From positions 1 through 64,000 of the forward strand of contig NZ_AUZM01000009.1 of assembly GCF_000478195.2 (NCBI RefSeq): 64,000 bases of DNA, in the 5' to 3' direction. How positions within the stretch are numbered: position 1 is the stretch's first letter; each line of letters opens with the position of its first letter. Shown here in pieces: positions 16,842 to 26,098 of this stretch. The translations under genes and the position numbers were made by a program. The notes below the pieces were generated by a model that saw nothing but the letters and a program-made list of their open reading frames with translations, did no database searches and was not told where the DNA came from. Origin of the DNA: Lyngbya aestuarii BL J (lineage in GTDB: Bacteria; Cyanobacteriota; Cyanobacteriia; Cyanobacteriales; Microcoleaceae).

Positions 16842-17759
16842 TTAAGTCATTGCAAACAAACGCACTAATCCCATTGACAAAAGCAAGAGTGCTAACACTA
16901 GCAAACCGTAAAGTCCGCCAGCAAAGCAAGAAGCAAGTGTTGCATTGACAATTACTAAAGATAATATTCCGGCTTGAACCGCACTGCGAATATGGTTAGC
17001 TTGGGGATGAGTCGCCGCTCGAACAAATGGGGGAAAAATGCGCCAAGTTAGTAACGCAACAAACAATAAAGCGCTAATCATATGAGCAGATGTAATTGCA
17101 CAGCCCAACAAAATAGCAATAACAACACCCATCAGTACAACCGAAATTTGTCCGGTGCGACGACTTCCCCCATACACTTCACCTTGACTAATAGCGGTAA
17201 TTGCACCAATGTACAAAATCGGAATAATGGCGAGATAAGTGGGATGAATTAATGAAAATCCATTCTCGAAAATATTGCTAAATACTGTCGGTAAAACGCT
17301 AATACCAAGTAATAAATTCCCCGCCCGACAAAACCCCATTGTTAACGGGCCGAACAAAGCGTGATGTTTTGCTATACTGTCGTAAATTAGGGTCGCCGCA
17401 GCAATTAGACTCGCCAATACTAGACTCAACCCCGAAACCTGGCTGGCTGCAAAAACTCCAACCGTTAACAAAAAACCGCCCAATATTGTCGCTTCTTGAG
17501 ATGAAACTGTACCCCGAGGAATTGGCCGTTCCGGGCGTTCTTCTGCATCTAACTCGGCATCAAAAACATCATTGAAAACAACCCCGCCCCCATAAAGTCC
17601 AGTTGTTGCTAGGAGTAACCACAATAAAGAACTAATAGAGGCGCTACTCCCCGCAATGGCATATCCGGCTAGGATATCCGCCCAAGCTGTGGGAATATTG
17701 GGGGGACGCATCAGTTGAAAATAGCCTGCTGTACGATTGCTTAAAATTGTTGTATTCAA
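16842..17759 (-). CDS. eboC: EboC, UbiA-like prenyltransferase
   Basis: A 305-residue integral membrane protein of the UbiA superfamily with about eight or nine hydrophobic segments. The diphosphate/Mg-binding motif NDVFDAELDAEERPERP sits near residue 62. The second Asp-rich motif is reduced to YDSIAKHH near 128, as in other EboC proteins. UbiA enzymes transfer prenyl groups to aromatic acceptors, which fits a lipid- or membrane-linked step, but the substrate is not known. The TTG start at 17759 is supported by AAGGGA upstream; an ATG at 17711 is the alternative. It lies 50 bases before eboD. Confidence 0.92.
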   Translation of the reverse strand: MNTTILSNRTAGYFQLMRPPNIPTAWADILAGYAIAGSSASISSLLWLLLATTGLYGGGVVFNDVFDAELDAEERPERPIPRGTVSSQEATILGGFLLTVGVFAASQVSGLSLVLASLIAAATLIYDSIAKHHALFGPLTMGFCRAGNLLLGISVLPTVFSNIFENGFSLIHPTYLAIIPILYIGAITAISQGEVYGGSRRTGQISVVLMGVVIAILLGCAITSAHMISALLFVALLTWRIFPPFVRAATHPQANHIRSAVQAGILSLVIVNATLASCFAGGLYGLLVLALLLLSMGLVRLFAMT

Positions 17760-17878
17760 ATCAATTCCCTTTTTGCTAGGATGAATAAATCTATATTTTT
17801 GGGGTTAAATCGGTTGTTTTTTGCATGAATCAATTGATATGAACCCGCCTCTACAATTGATGACGATTCAATCTGTCT

Positions 17879-18802
17879 CTACTGAATCACAACCGAATCA
17901 CGCAGGGTTTTTGCATCTGGATTTTGCCCTCGCAATACGCTATTACCATCAAACTGTGCTGTATGATCAACAGGTTTAGGTGTTAACCAATCGCTTTCTT
18001 TAAATTGACCGCTTTGACTGTAAGCTTTGAGTGCATTTTGATAACAAACTGTTCGCACATCTGTCTCAGAAATGCCTTCATCAAGCATCAATTGAGCGGT
18101 TTTTGGTACGGCTAACGGATCACTTAATCCCCAATCAGCACTACTATCAACAATAATGCGATCAGTACCGTATTTTTTAACAACTTCTACCATCCGAGCA
18201 TTACCCATTTTCGTCATTGGGTAAATCGTAAATGCAGCCCAAAATCCTCGCTCTAGAACTTCTTCAACGGTTTCTTCGTTGTTATGATCGATAATCACTT
18301 GAGACGGATCAAGACCATGTTCAATACAGCGATCCATACTGCGACTTGTACCCGCTTTTTTGTTGCGGTGCGGTGTATGAATCAGTACCAACATATCGAG
18401 TTCTTTGGCTAAAGCAAGTTGATCTTGAAAGTATTTATCTTCGGTTTCTGTCATGTCATCGTAGCCAATTTCACCAATGGCAACAACACCTTCTTTACAG
18501 GCAAATATCGGCAATAAATCCATTACAAGTTCAGCAACAGCCGAGTTATTAGCTTCTTTTGGGTTCAAACCAATCGTACAATAATGAGCAATGCCAAACT
18601 GAGACGCTCTAAACCGTTCCCAACCCACAAGACTGCTAAAATAATCTTTGAAACTGCCGGGGTTTGTGCGAGGTTGACCCAACCAAAAAGAAGGTTCAAT
18701 CACGGCAACAATACCATACTCTCGCATCACGAGATAATCATAGGTTGTCCGTGCAGTCATGTGAATATGCGGATCGATAAACATGAGATTGGTAGATTCC
18801 AT
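17879..18802 (-). CDS. eboB: EboB, TatD-family metal-dependent hydrolase
   Basis: A 307-residue amidohydrolase-fold protein. It opens with the metal-binding FIDPHIHMTART. A putative carboxylate ligand sits in VAIGEIGYDDM, with further histidines in LVLIHTPHRNKK and VIIDHNNEE and a C-terminal IIVDSSADWG. This order matches TatD-like hydrolases. The substrate is unknown and a DNase role is unlikely in this context. It starts 32 bases after eboA and ends 119 bases before eboC. The ATG at 18802 is used; an in-frame Met six codons on is an alternative. Confidence 0.92.
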   Translation of the reverse strand: MESTNLMFIDPHIHMTARTTYDYLVMREYGIVAVIEPSFWLGQPRTNPGSFKDYFSSLVGWERFRASQFGIAHYCTIGLNPKEANNSAVAELVMDLLPIFACKEGVVAIGEIGYDDMTETEDKYFQDQLALAKELDMLVLIHTPHRNKKAGTSRSMDRCIEHGLDPSQVIIDHNNEETVEEVLERGFWAAFTIYPMTKMGNARMVEVVKKYGTDRIIVDSSADWGLSDPLAVPKTAQLMLDEGISETDVRTVCYQNALKAYSQSGQFKESDWLTPKPVDHTAQFDGNSVLRGQNPDAKTLRDSVVIQ

Positions 18803-18834
18803 AGTGATAAAAATGTAGATGTCGGTATCTGTTT

Positions 18835-19755
18835 CTAGTTGGCTGTATTCGTGTTATTAGAATACAGATGATGTAATGTCCAAGTTTCCCAAGTCTGGGG
18901 TTTCTTACTCAGCATTTTAGGGCGAGACTCTAGCAACGACTTGATTTTTTCCGAATGGGAACTCATACAGGCTAAAGCACCTGCTTGTTGTTGCATCGGA
19001 TCGGGGTGATCTAGCACTCTCTCCAAATCTTCCGTCATGCTGTCAGTCGTGAAAGCCCCCATCGCCCGCCAAAGTTCGGGGGTAACACTGCGATCGGCGG
19101 CCCAACGTTCGTGGGCGTAGTCGAGCAGCATTTGGGATAAATTGGGGTTAGTCCGAGTGTCTAGACCGATAATTTTGTGCAAGGGACTATCGATAAAAAT
19201 CGCTTTCAAAACCATTTGGTTCCAGGCAAGTTCGGAAAGATAATTCGCCGGATAGGGGTTATGAAGTGCCACTGCATTGAAGACAACTGACATATTTGTG
19301 CGTATCCCTTCGGCTGCACGATCTTGGTATTTTTCCGGTGAGGGAAGTAGCGGCAACGTTTGATAAAGGGCGACTAACTCATCAATATCAGCAGCAGAAA
19401 AAAGCTGATCAAGAATGCTTTGATAGTCTTCGGAGTTGCCTTGAATTAAGGATAAAACGAACAATGTTCGAGCCAGCCCGTCAACTCGCCAGTGTTGAGG
19501 ATGCCAACCCGGGCAAATTTCTGTTGCTGCTTTTAAATCTTCATCAGCTAACACCGAATTTGCTTTACCTAAACGACGAGGAACTAAGCTGAATGCGATG
19601 AAAAATGATCTCTGGGTTGCTCCCTTTAACAGTTCAGACTGCTTTTGGGTTAGCCAAGCAAGCTGTTCGTTATCGAGTTGATTTGAGAGCCACTCAAAGA
19701 TTAGATTGATCGTCCGATTTAACTGAGTTGATTGATTGATAGATGCAAGAACCAT
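18835..19755 (-). CDS. eboA: EboA domain protein
   Basis: The 306-residue protein carries the EboA family signature: a helical protein with YPANYLSELAWNQMVLKAIF and SPLHKIIGLDTRTNPNLSQM near residues 165-205 and WRAMGAF near 230. No known catalytic motif, signal peptide or membrane segment is visible. It is the first gene of the ebo operon and is separated from scyF by 589 bases, so it may have its own promoter. EboA has no assigned biochemical activity; the family is known almost only from this cluster. Confidence 0.92.
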   Translation of the reverse strand: MVLASINQSTQLNRTINLIFEWLSNQLDNEQLAWLTQKQSELLKGATQRSFFIAFSLVPRRLGKANSVLADEDLKAATEICPGWHPQHWRVDGLARTLFVLSLIQGNSEDYQSILDQLFSAADIDELVALYQTLPLLPSPEKYQDRAAEGIRTNMSVVFNAVALHNPYPANYLSELAWNQMVLKAIFIDSPLHKIIGLDTRTNPNLSQMLLDYAHERWAADRSVTPELWRAMGAFTTDSMTEDLERVLDHPDPMQQQAGALACMSSHSEKIKSLLESRPKMLSKKPQTWETWTLHHLYSNNTNTAN

Positions 19756-20344
19756 GTCGCTAAATTTATTGATCGCTGTTCATCTTATTGTCTATTGTAC
19801 AAAACTTAACAGCTTTATTTCAAGGTGTTTTAATGTACAAAATTTTTAACTTCAATGAATAAACATCAAGCTGTTTTTTTACTTAATTTTGACAGTTTTA
19901 CCTACCTAAAAAGACGAGAATATTCTTAGGTAAAAAGATATTTTTGAACATTTGCACTTGACAAAATACTGCTTTTAACAGTCGTCTTACGCTTTTCTTA
20001 ATATCAAGTTTTAATCTCCAAATAGCCTTCGGCGATTATTAAATGATTTAGTTTTTAAACTGTTAAACCCTGCCCTGTTTGTACAGTTGGACAATTAGTT
20101 TTGACTTCCCCAGACTTAATATAGATATTAACAGTTTTTTTAGATGCTAGCTAGAGATGCTATGTGCCTACGCTATTATAAACAAAGTTTATTTGAACAA
20201 CAAATAAATTGCTCAAAAGCCCACACAATCAAGCGGATTGAGGGTGAGTCCCAACTTTGATCGGGCTTGGCATTTATACAGAAGTGCCTGAATAACAGCT
20301 TGATTAAGTTGTATCTGTCAAACACCTCTGTACAAATAAGACCA
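19756..20344. other. scyF-eboA intergenic region
   Basis: A 589-base AT-rich gap between two genes on the same strand. It is much longer than other spacings in the cluster, which suggests a separate promoter for ebo. AAGCCC and GGGCTT flank about 40 bases (around 20212-20270) and could pair, followed on the minus strand by TTTTG; this is a weak terminator candidate for the scy genes. No coding sequence is seen. Confidence 0.45.
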
Positions 20345-21526
20345 TTAACGAGTTATTCTACGCTTTTTGAGGATCTTCGTTGCCATCAAACCAACCCCTC
20401 CCAAAGCTAAGACTGACATGGGTTCAGGTACTTTTTCCGCATCGTCATAATTAATGCTGAGTACCTGTACACGACCTTGGAAGAAATCTCCCACATAGAG
20501 TTTATCATCATTGAGTCCCGTGCCACCCGTCCAGTTAAATGCACCGGGTCGCAGGTCGAGTTCGGGTCCAAAAGGCCCAGTAGAACCATCAGGGGGAGGC
20601 GGAGGGATAATTTCCCCATCTGGGGTACGGGCGGGTTCTCCATACACCGTTAACAAATTACCTTCTTTATCAAAAACCTGTACACGGCTATTGATAGAGT
20701 CAGCAACATAAATATTTTCTTCCTCATCGATTTCCAAGCCAATTGGTTGTAAGAACTGACCCGGTTCTGTTCCTTGCATACCAAACGCTAGAAGGGGATT
20801 TCCGTCTGGGTCTAACACCTGAACCCGGTTATTAAACTGATCAGCGACGTAGATATTGCCACTAACCGAAGAAATGCGGATACCCGCAGGGCCTTGAAAC
20901 TGTCCAGGTTCAGTTCCCGGAGTGCCGATGGTGTCAATAATTTCGCCCGATCCGTTAATTTTCAGAATGCGATCGTTACTAAAGTCGCCAACATAAACAT
21001 TATTGTCGGCATCGAAGGTAATCCCAGAAGGGCCAAAGAAAGCGCGACCTTCAATCAGTCCGCCAAATTCACCATCAGCAATAGTTTGAATATAGTTCCC
21101 TTCAGGATCGTAAACATTCACTCGGAGGTTAAAAACATCACCCACATAGAGATTACCCGTTTTCGGGCTAAACTCCAATGCTCCAGGTTCATCAAACTCG
21201 CCCGGGCCGGTACCGCCAGATCCAACTGCACCAATATATTCACCCTCGGGAGTAAAGATAGAAACTTCGTTACCCACTTCAAAGTTTGTCGTCCCGTCGG
21301 GGTTTCGTCCGCGACCATTGCCGACATAAATATTGCCCGTACTATCTTGAACCGAGACGCCTTGAGGCACAAATAATTGACCGGGTGCAAAGCCAGGTTC
21401 ACCAATTTGGCGATCAAATTCGAGAGTAACAGCCTTAACTTCAGTTGCGATCGCACCCAAAGAGATCAACGATCCCGCTAGTAGGGGTGTGAGGCTGGCG
21501 CCGACTGAGAATTTTTTGAGCTTCAT
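20345..21526 (-). CDS. scyF: ScyF, periplasmic NHL-repeat protein
   Basis: A 393-residue protein. It has a signal peptide (about 1-32, LAGSLISLGAIATEVKA) and then NHL-type beta-propeller repeats, each like GNIYVGDFSNDRILKI or NRVQVLDPDGN with a GxxGTEPGQF link. At the end (VPEPMSVLALGGVGLMA, then KKRR) is a PEP-CTERM tail. In the scytonemin pathway ScyD, ScyE and ScyF are the predicted exported proteins acting after ScyC on the monomer; their individual reactions are not settled. It follows scyE by 61 bases and ends the scy set. Confidence 0.92.
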   Translation of the reverse strand: MKLKKFSVGASLTPLLAGSLISLGAIATEVKAVTLEFDRQIGEPGFAPGQLFVPQGVSVQDSTGNIYVGNGRGRNPDGTTNFEVGNEVSIFTPEGEYIGAVGSGGTGPGEFDEPGALEFSPKTGNLYVGDVFNLRVNVYDPEGNYIQTIADGEFGGLIEGRAFFGPSGITFDADNNVYVGDFSNDRILKINGSGEIIDTIGTPGTEPGQFQGPAGIRISSVSGNIYVADQFNNRVQVLDPDGNPLLAFGMQGTEPGQFLQPIGLEIDEEENIYVADSINSRVQVFDKEGNLLTVYGEPARTPDGEIIPPPPPDGSTGPFGPELDLRPGAFNWTGGTGLNDDKLYVGDFFQGRVQVLSINYDDAEKVPEPMSVLALGGVGLMATKILKKRRITR

Positions 21527-21587
21527 AATAAGTCCTTAAGTTAAATTGACAATGGATGCTAGTTGCTTATCGGTCAATTGTCTTTTG

Positions 21588-22935
21588 TCACGGTGTAAAG
21601 TTTGCCTGTTTTCGAGCCGTCTTGAAAGCAAAAGAAAGCGTTCCCAGAAGACCCCAAACTAAAACGCCATAGGCTGAATTGGGTTCGGGGATATCAACAG
21701 CTTCCCCTTCGGGATCGATTTGGAAAATTGTTGAGTTCGGGCCATTACCTCGACCCGCAACATAAACCAAGCCATCTGTTCCGACGGTGAGATTTACTAA
21801 CAACTCAACCCCATCTACCTGGTTCCCGTCTAAAATGGTGGTCACTTTGCCATCGGTATCAATCTCGACGACTTTTCCGCGATCGCCCCCGAATGCCAAA
21901 GATTCAGTTGCCAAAACCGTGGCGTAAGCCTTGCCAGTGGGCGCAAAAGCAATATCAGTTAGCTGAGTCAAACCGTTAGCAAATGTTGTTTGTTGACCGT
22001 TGGCATCAATTTGAGTAATTTCTGACTTCCCTTGCGGGAACGGAAACCCTCCAAACTCAGCAACATAAAGATTGCCATCACCACCGACCGCAACGCCTGT
22101 CGGCACGTATTGGAGAGGAAAGAGGGGTTCTTCCGTTTCCGGCGCCTGAGTAGGATCGTTCGGTGCGGCAGGGGGCGGCCCTAACCCCTGGGGAAACTCC
22201 AGACTCTCAAGAGCAACTATTTCCGGGTCAAAGATGGCATTGAGTTGAAGCTGGTTTTCTCTCCGACTGTAGGCAAACAAATTATTAGCACCCGAGTCGG
22301 TAATATAGACTGTATCGCCGTCGATCGCGAGGCTATTGGGGTTGCTGTCAATATCGCCCCCAGTGGGGTTATTTTCCAGTTCATACCGTGCCAAATCAGC
22401 CAATTGAGTCAATTGACCTGTGACAAAATTGGCTTGGTAGAGACTGCCCAACTCCGAGGTGTCTAAAACATCGCTTTCCAAATAAGGATTACCCGCTAAG
22501 AGATCGGATCAACGTTTGATCACGCCGAGCCGGATCGCCCACCGATCCATACAGGACGTAGGGCGTACCAAACGCATCAAATCCGATATCTTGTGGGCCG
22601 ACAGCGTTGCTGCCATCTGCCAAAGCCAGAGAACTCAAGCCCGTTAGCACAGGTGTAACAGTGCCATCAGGGGAAACTTTACTGACGGCACCCGTATTGC
22701 CCAAATACAGGTCAAGACCAGGTATATTTGGCGAGGGGATAGAACTTGATGAAGTCGATCCTCCCCCAATTCCCGCTTCAGCAACGTAGAGTTCACCATC
22801 GGGGCCGAAAGTGAGTCCTCTGGCGTTTTGAAGACCCTCAGCAAAGCGAGTAAATGTTGCCGCTTGAGCGGTGTTAGTAATTGAAAAGAATAAACAGGTA
22901 ACTGCTAAAGAGCAAACCGAGTGGTTGATATTCAT
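21588..22935 (-). pseudogene. scyE: ScyE, periplasmic propeller protein, frameshifted
   Basis: Two adjacent frames together make one ScyE-like protein of about 448 residues. Part 1 (22489-22935) has a signal peptide ending AQA, then ATFTRFAEGLQNARGLTFGP and DGELYVAE, and stops after GDPARRDQTLIRSLSG. Part 2 (from about 22505 down to 21588) continues in another frame as DLLAGNPYLESDVLDTSELG and ends with a PEP-CTERM tail (DIPEPNSAYGVLVWGLLG). Removing one base near 22500-22510 joins them. The rest is intact, so this is either a fresh mutation or a sequencing error. The family is paralogous to ScyD. Confidence 0.85.
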
Positions 22936-23015
22936 CTGCGGAGGTAAAGTCGAGACGGTCAGATCGGGCTAGAAATTGCGACAGGATGCAATTAAAAATC
23001 ACACCCTAACTGCTT

Positions 23016-24446
23016 CTAATCCGCTTTTTTCAGTCCGTCTCGCTTGCCTTTTAAACCGAAAATGCTGGCACCGCCAAAGAACAATAGACCCAAAATAGTA
23101 CCGGGTTCAGGGACAGACTCAACATCGTCAAACCGGATCACAGAACCATTGGTACCGATACCATTATTAGCAACATAGATGCCACCATCGGGGCCAACTT
23201 GAATCCCTGTTGCTGAGAAGATGCCTTCTTGAGCGATTGTCGTGCGTTTACCATCCGGCGTGACTTTGACCACTGAACCGGGCAAATCTTTTAAGCTTCC
23301 TTCGACACTGTTTTTCCACTGGGCTTCATCGGCAAATTGCAGCACTAACAGGTTGCCATCCGCATCAAAGGTTAAATCTGTAATTTGGGTGAAACCCTCT
23401 GCAAAAACTTCCGGTTCTCCAGTTTCGGGGTTAATCCGGAGAACTCGGGCTTCGCCTTCAGGATAGGGATAACCCGTCAATTCAGCATAATAAGCTGCAC
23501 CATCAGGCCCAATTGTGATTCCGGTCGGTACCGACTGCAAGTCTAACGGGCCTTCTGGAATTTCAAAAGATGGCTGTTCAGGTTCTTCGCCCTCGGGGGG
23601 AAGTTGGCTCGGGTCGCCCCCTAAAACTGGGTTATCTTCACCCGAATTTTGAGGCGGTTCAAAAGGAGAAGCAGGAGGAAATTCTACGTTTTCAACTAAC
23701 TGAGTTGGGGCGGCAAAAGCATTCCGCAGTTCGCCATCAGCCAGACCGATATTGTAGATGACGTTAGCACCTGCATCAACTACAAAAGCTGAATCTTCTT
23801 GAATGGCGATCGCAAAGGGGTTACTAATGTAGTCGCCCCCGTCAAGGTTGTTCAACTGTTCGTATTGGGCAAAGTCAAACAGTTCGGTGAATTCTTGAGT
23901 GGCTAAATCGACTTTAAACAGTTTACCCAGGTTAGATACATTTAAAAGGTCGTTGGGATCTTCGGTCGGCGGGGCAATAAAGTCTTGTTCTGGGGGAAGT
24001 GAGGCATCTTGACTGAGTTCAAACAGACCGAGATCTCGGTTGCCTGGATATCCAGCATAGCCACTAACGAGGTAAGCATTACCCAAGAAGTCAAAGGCAA
24101 TCTCTTGGGGGCCTGCACCTTGCTCTAAAGTCGGCTGAAGTGCCAAGGAGTCAAAGTTATCAATCACTCTTGTCTGAGTGCCACTGATTAGATCTACTTT
24201 TGTCAGTGATCCCGTCTGACCCGCACAAATATTGGCAAAAGCAGCACTTGGAGAAGGCTGACAGTTTCCGTCGCCGCCTGTACCTGTTTCTCCGACATAT
24301 AGGCTACCGTCAGGGCCAAAAGTAATTCCGCTTGGATTGTTGAGTCCGCTAGCAACTGTTGTGAAATTTGCTGCTTTAGCAGGAGTTGCCGAAGCGAATA
24401 CGGTGGTAATAGTTAGAAGTGTATAACCAATTTGCTTAAGTTTCAT
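23016..24446 (-). CDS. scyD: ScyD, periplasmic propeller protein
   Basis: A 476-residue ScyD-family protein. The ATG at 24446 is chosen because it begins the signal peptide (MKLKQIGYTLLTITTVFASA, cleaved after PAKA); a start 87 bases upstream would bury it. Propeller-like repeats follow (SGITFGPDGSLYVGETG, GGIYVANNGIGT). A proline-rich insertion lies near residues 260-290. The C-terminus is a PEP-CTERM tail (VPEPGTILGLLFFGGASIFG, then KGKRDGLKK). ScyD is encoded in every scytonemin cluster, but a precise reaction is not established. It lies 80 bases before scyE. Confidence 0.92.
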   Translation of the reverse strand: MKLKQIGYTLLTITTVFASATPAKAANFTTVASGLNNPSGITFGPDGSLYVGETGTGGDGNCQPSPSAAFANICAGQTGSLTKVDLISGTQTRVIDNFDSLALQPTLEQGAGPQEIAFDFLGNAYLVSGYAGYPGNRDLGLFELSQDASLPPEQDFIAPPTEDPNDLLNVSNLGKLFKVDLATQEFTELFDFAQYEQLNNLDGGDYISNPFAIAIQEDSAFVVDAGANVIYNIGLADGELRNAFAAPTQLVENVEFPPASPFEPPQNSGEDNPVLGGDPSQLPPEGEEPEQPSFEIPEGPLDLQSVPTGITIGPDGAAYYAELTGYPYPEGEARVLRINPETGEPEVFAEGFTQITDLTFDADGNLLVLQFADEAQWKNSVEGSLKDLPGSVVKVTPDGKRTTIAQEGIFSATGIQVGPDGGIYVANNGIGTNGSVIRFDDVESVPEPGTILGLLFFGGASIFGLKGKRDGLKKAD

Positions 24447-24793
24447 TGTTCCCGTGAAATAAATAGTCGTAGCTTGTAACCGATCAGAAGAAAATAGAAA
24501 ATGCCGTTGATAGCCATCGAGTGACCGATCCATGATCAGTCCTCTAAACTTGGTACAAAATAGAAATAAAAGTCTGAACTAATCAGGATGAAAGCTTTGG
24601 AGCCATACTGATCCGGCAGAGTAAAAAATTTACTCTATACCCCTCATTTCTCAAACTCTTTATTGCAATGAAGTCTGTCTATCTTCCAGCTCTAAACCAG
24701 TCTAAACTCCCTGTCAGACTTGGTTTTCTTCTCTGACACCCAGATAACTTTAGATAAGCTAACACAGTAAAAGAGGTCAAAAGGTGTCATTTT

Positions 24794-24823
24794 TTTCGTA
24801 AAGATTTGACTTTTCTTACGAAA
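24794..24823. promoter_or_regulatory. Inverted repeat upstream of scyD, possible operator
   Basis: TTTCGTAA at 24794-24801 and TTACGAAA at 24816-24823 are a perfect 8-bp inverted repeat about 350 bases upstream of the scyD start. The right arm is followed by AATTTACGGA, which resembles the palindrome upstream of sigF (TCCGTAAATTTACGGA at 46399). A protein-binding site is inference. Confidence 0.35.
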
Positions 24824-24973
24824 ATTTACGGAGACAGATAAAAAAAATAGATCCATACAAGGGAGTTTATACTGAGAGTCTATCCTAAAAAAAGATAATA
24901 AAAATCGTTAAAAAAATCATGATCAATTTCAACAAAGTATGATATGAAATCTTCCAAAAATTAGACAGACAAA

Positions 24974-25033
24974 TTCCTCAGTTTTTGATCGAACTAAAAA
25001 GACAAAGCCTGTTTAGTCATAAAAACCGAGGAA
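24974..25033 (-). terminator. Long hairpin after scyC
   Basis: TTCCTCAGTTTTT at 24974-24986 pairs with AAAAACCGAGGAA at 25021-25033 (12 of 13). It starts about 50 bases after the scyC stop on the minus strand. It may attenuate transcription between scyC and scyD; there is no clean terminal T run. Confidence 0.4.
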
Positions 25034-25081
25034 CTGAATTCATTCAATTTATAAATCTTCAGCGAGCAGAGAGAATCTTCT

Positions 25082-26041
25082 CTAAACTGACGCTAGTGCT
25101 TTGGGCTGATAACTCATCCCTTGGGCGAAGCTCTCTAAGTTACCTGCTTTCGCTTCCAAGAACCGTTTGATATTCATACTCTCAGCCCCAAAGTCTTGAA
25201 TTTGCAGCTTACCGTGACGTAGGGGTTTGTCTAGAGGCCAGAACGTGATCCGATGTTGAATAAAGCCTTCAGCATCGGGATCAGCAAACGCATAAGAACA
25301 AGGGATAATAATAGAAGGGCTGCGTTGAGTAAAGTTGTAATCAGGATAATAAAAATCCTGCTCAATCAGATAGTATTTACTCAGCGTGTGCGATCGCAAC
25401 TCCACCTTCACCTTTTGATTATACTCATCTAAAAACTCACCCGAATTCGAGCCAATTTCTCCTTGAGGTCTGAGCAAATGCGCCCATTCATCCATCGTTC
25501 GCAGATCGCTGAGATACTCATATCCCATCTCTATTGGCGCATCCACAAAGATAGTATCAGTAACAATTTTATAACGACCGACAGCCGCTTCAGTTCGTCC
25601 AGCATTGCGCTCTAAAATCGCCTTGAGCGAACGACATTCAGAAGTATGAACTGTTTCAATCCCCTGCATAATCATCGGCACTCGTCGTTTCGGATCGACA
25701 AAACTTAACCAGTGAAAATAAACCCCCGACTCATCGGTTCCTGGCTCAATATATTCAGGCGGAAACAGCATCACCGGGTAAACCTGAAAATACTCTTGGT
25801 ATTTAATCCCACAATGCCACTCAATCCCCTTAAAAAAACCATTGTCAATTTTTTTGACATGATAGTACAAATTATGTTGATAACCGGAAGCCGTTCCCAG
25901 CCAAGTATCTTCATCAACTTGTTCGATCATCCGACTAAATAGCGTCCAGTCATCTAAATTTTTCAGACTACAAAGATAGTCAAACGCAGTATCGGTATCT
26001 GTCGCAATATAAGCAGACGTAGCAAAGGTATTCTGTTCCAT
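25082..26041 (-). CDS. scyC: ScyC, scytonemin pathway cyclase
   Basis: A 319-residue cytoplasmic protein without signal peptide. It shows two tandem SRPBCC/polyketide-cyclase-like halves, beginning TSAYIATDTDTAFDYLCSLK (residue 9) and TDTIFVDAPIEMGYEYLSDL (about residue 162). In Nostoc punctiforme, ScyC was shown in vitro to act on the beta-ketoacid formed by ScyA from indole-3-pyruvate and p-hydroxyphenylpyruvate, giving a cyclopentane-fused indole ring intermediate. Length and termini look complete. It is 57 bases downstream of scyB. Confidence 0.93.
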   Translation of the reverse strand: MEQNTFATSAYIATDTDTAFDYLCSLKNLDDWTLFSRMIEQVDEDTWLGTASGYQHNLYYHVKKIDNGFFKGIEWHCGIKYQEYFQVYPVMLFPPEYIEPGTDESGVYFHWLSFVDPKRRVPMIMQGIETVHTSECRSLKAILERNAGRTEAAVGRYKIVTDTIFVDAPIEMGYEYLSDLRTMDEWAHLLRPQGEIGSNSGEFLDEYNQKVKVELRSHTLSKYYLIEQDFYYPDYNFTQRSPSIIIPCSYAFADPDAEGFIQHRITFWPLDKPLRHGKLQIQDFGAESMNIKRFLEAKAGNLESFAQGMSYQPKALASV

Positions 26042-26098
26042 TTTTTCCTCTGGTAAAAATTTTCGGGTGTAGTTTTTCCGTATTTCTATTCGTTGAGG

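Larger units (their letters stand above)
24447..25081. other. scyC-scyD intergenic region
   Basis: A 635-base gap, AT-rich and without genes. It separates the cytoplasmic enzymes ScyA-C from the exported ScyD-F and probably carries a second promoter. It contains a long hairpin near scyC and an inverted repeat upstream of scyD, both listed separately. Confidence 0.55.
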
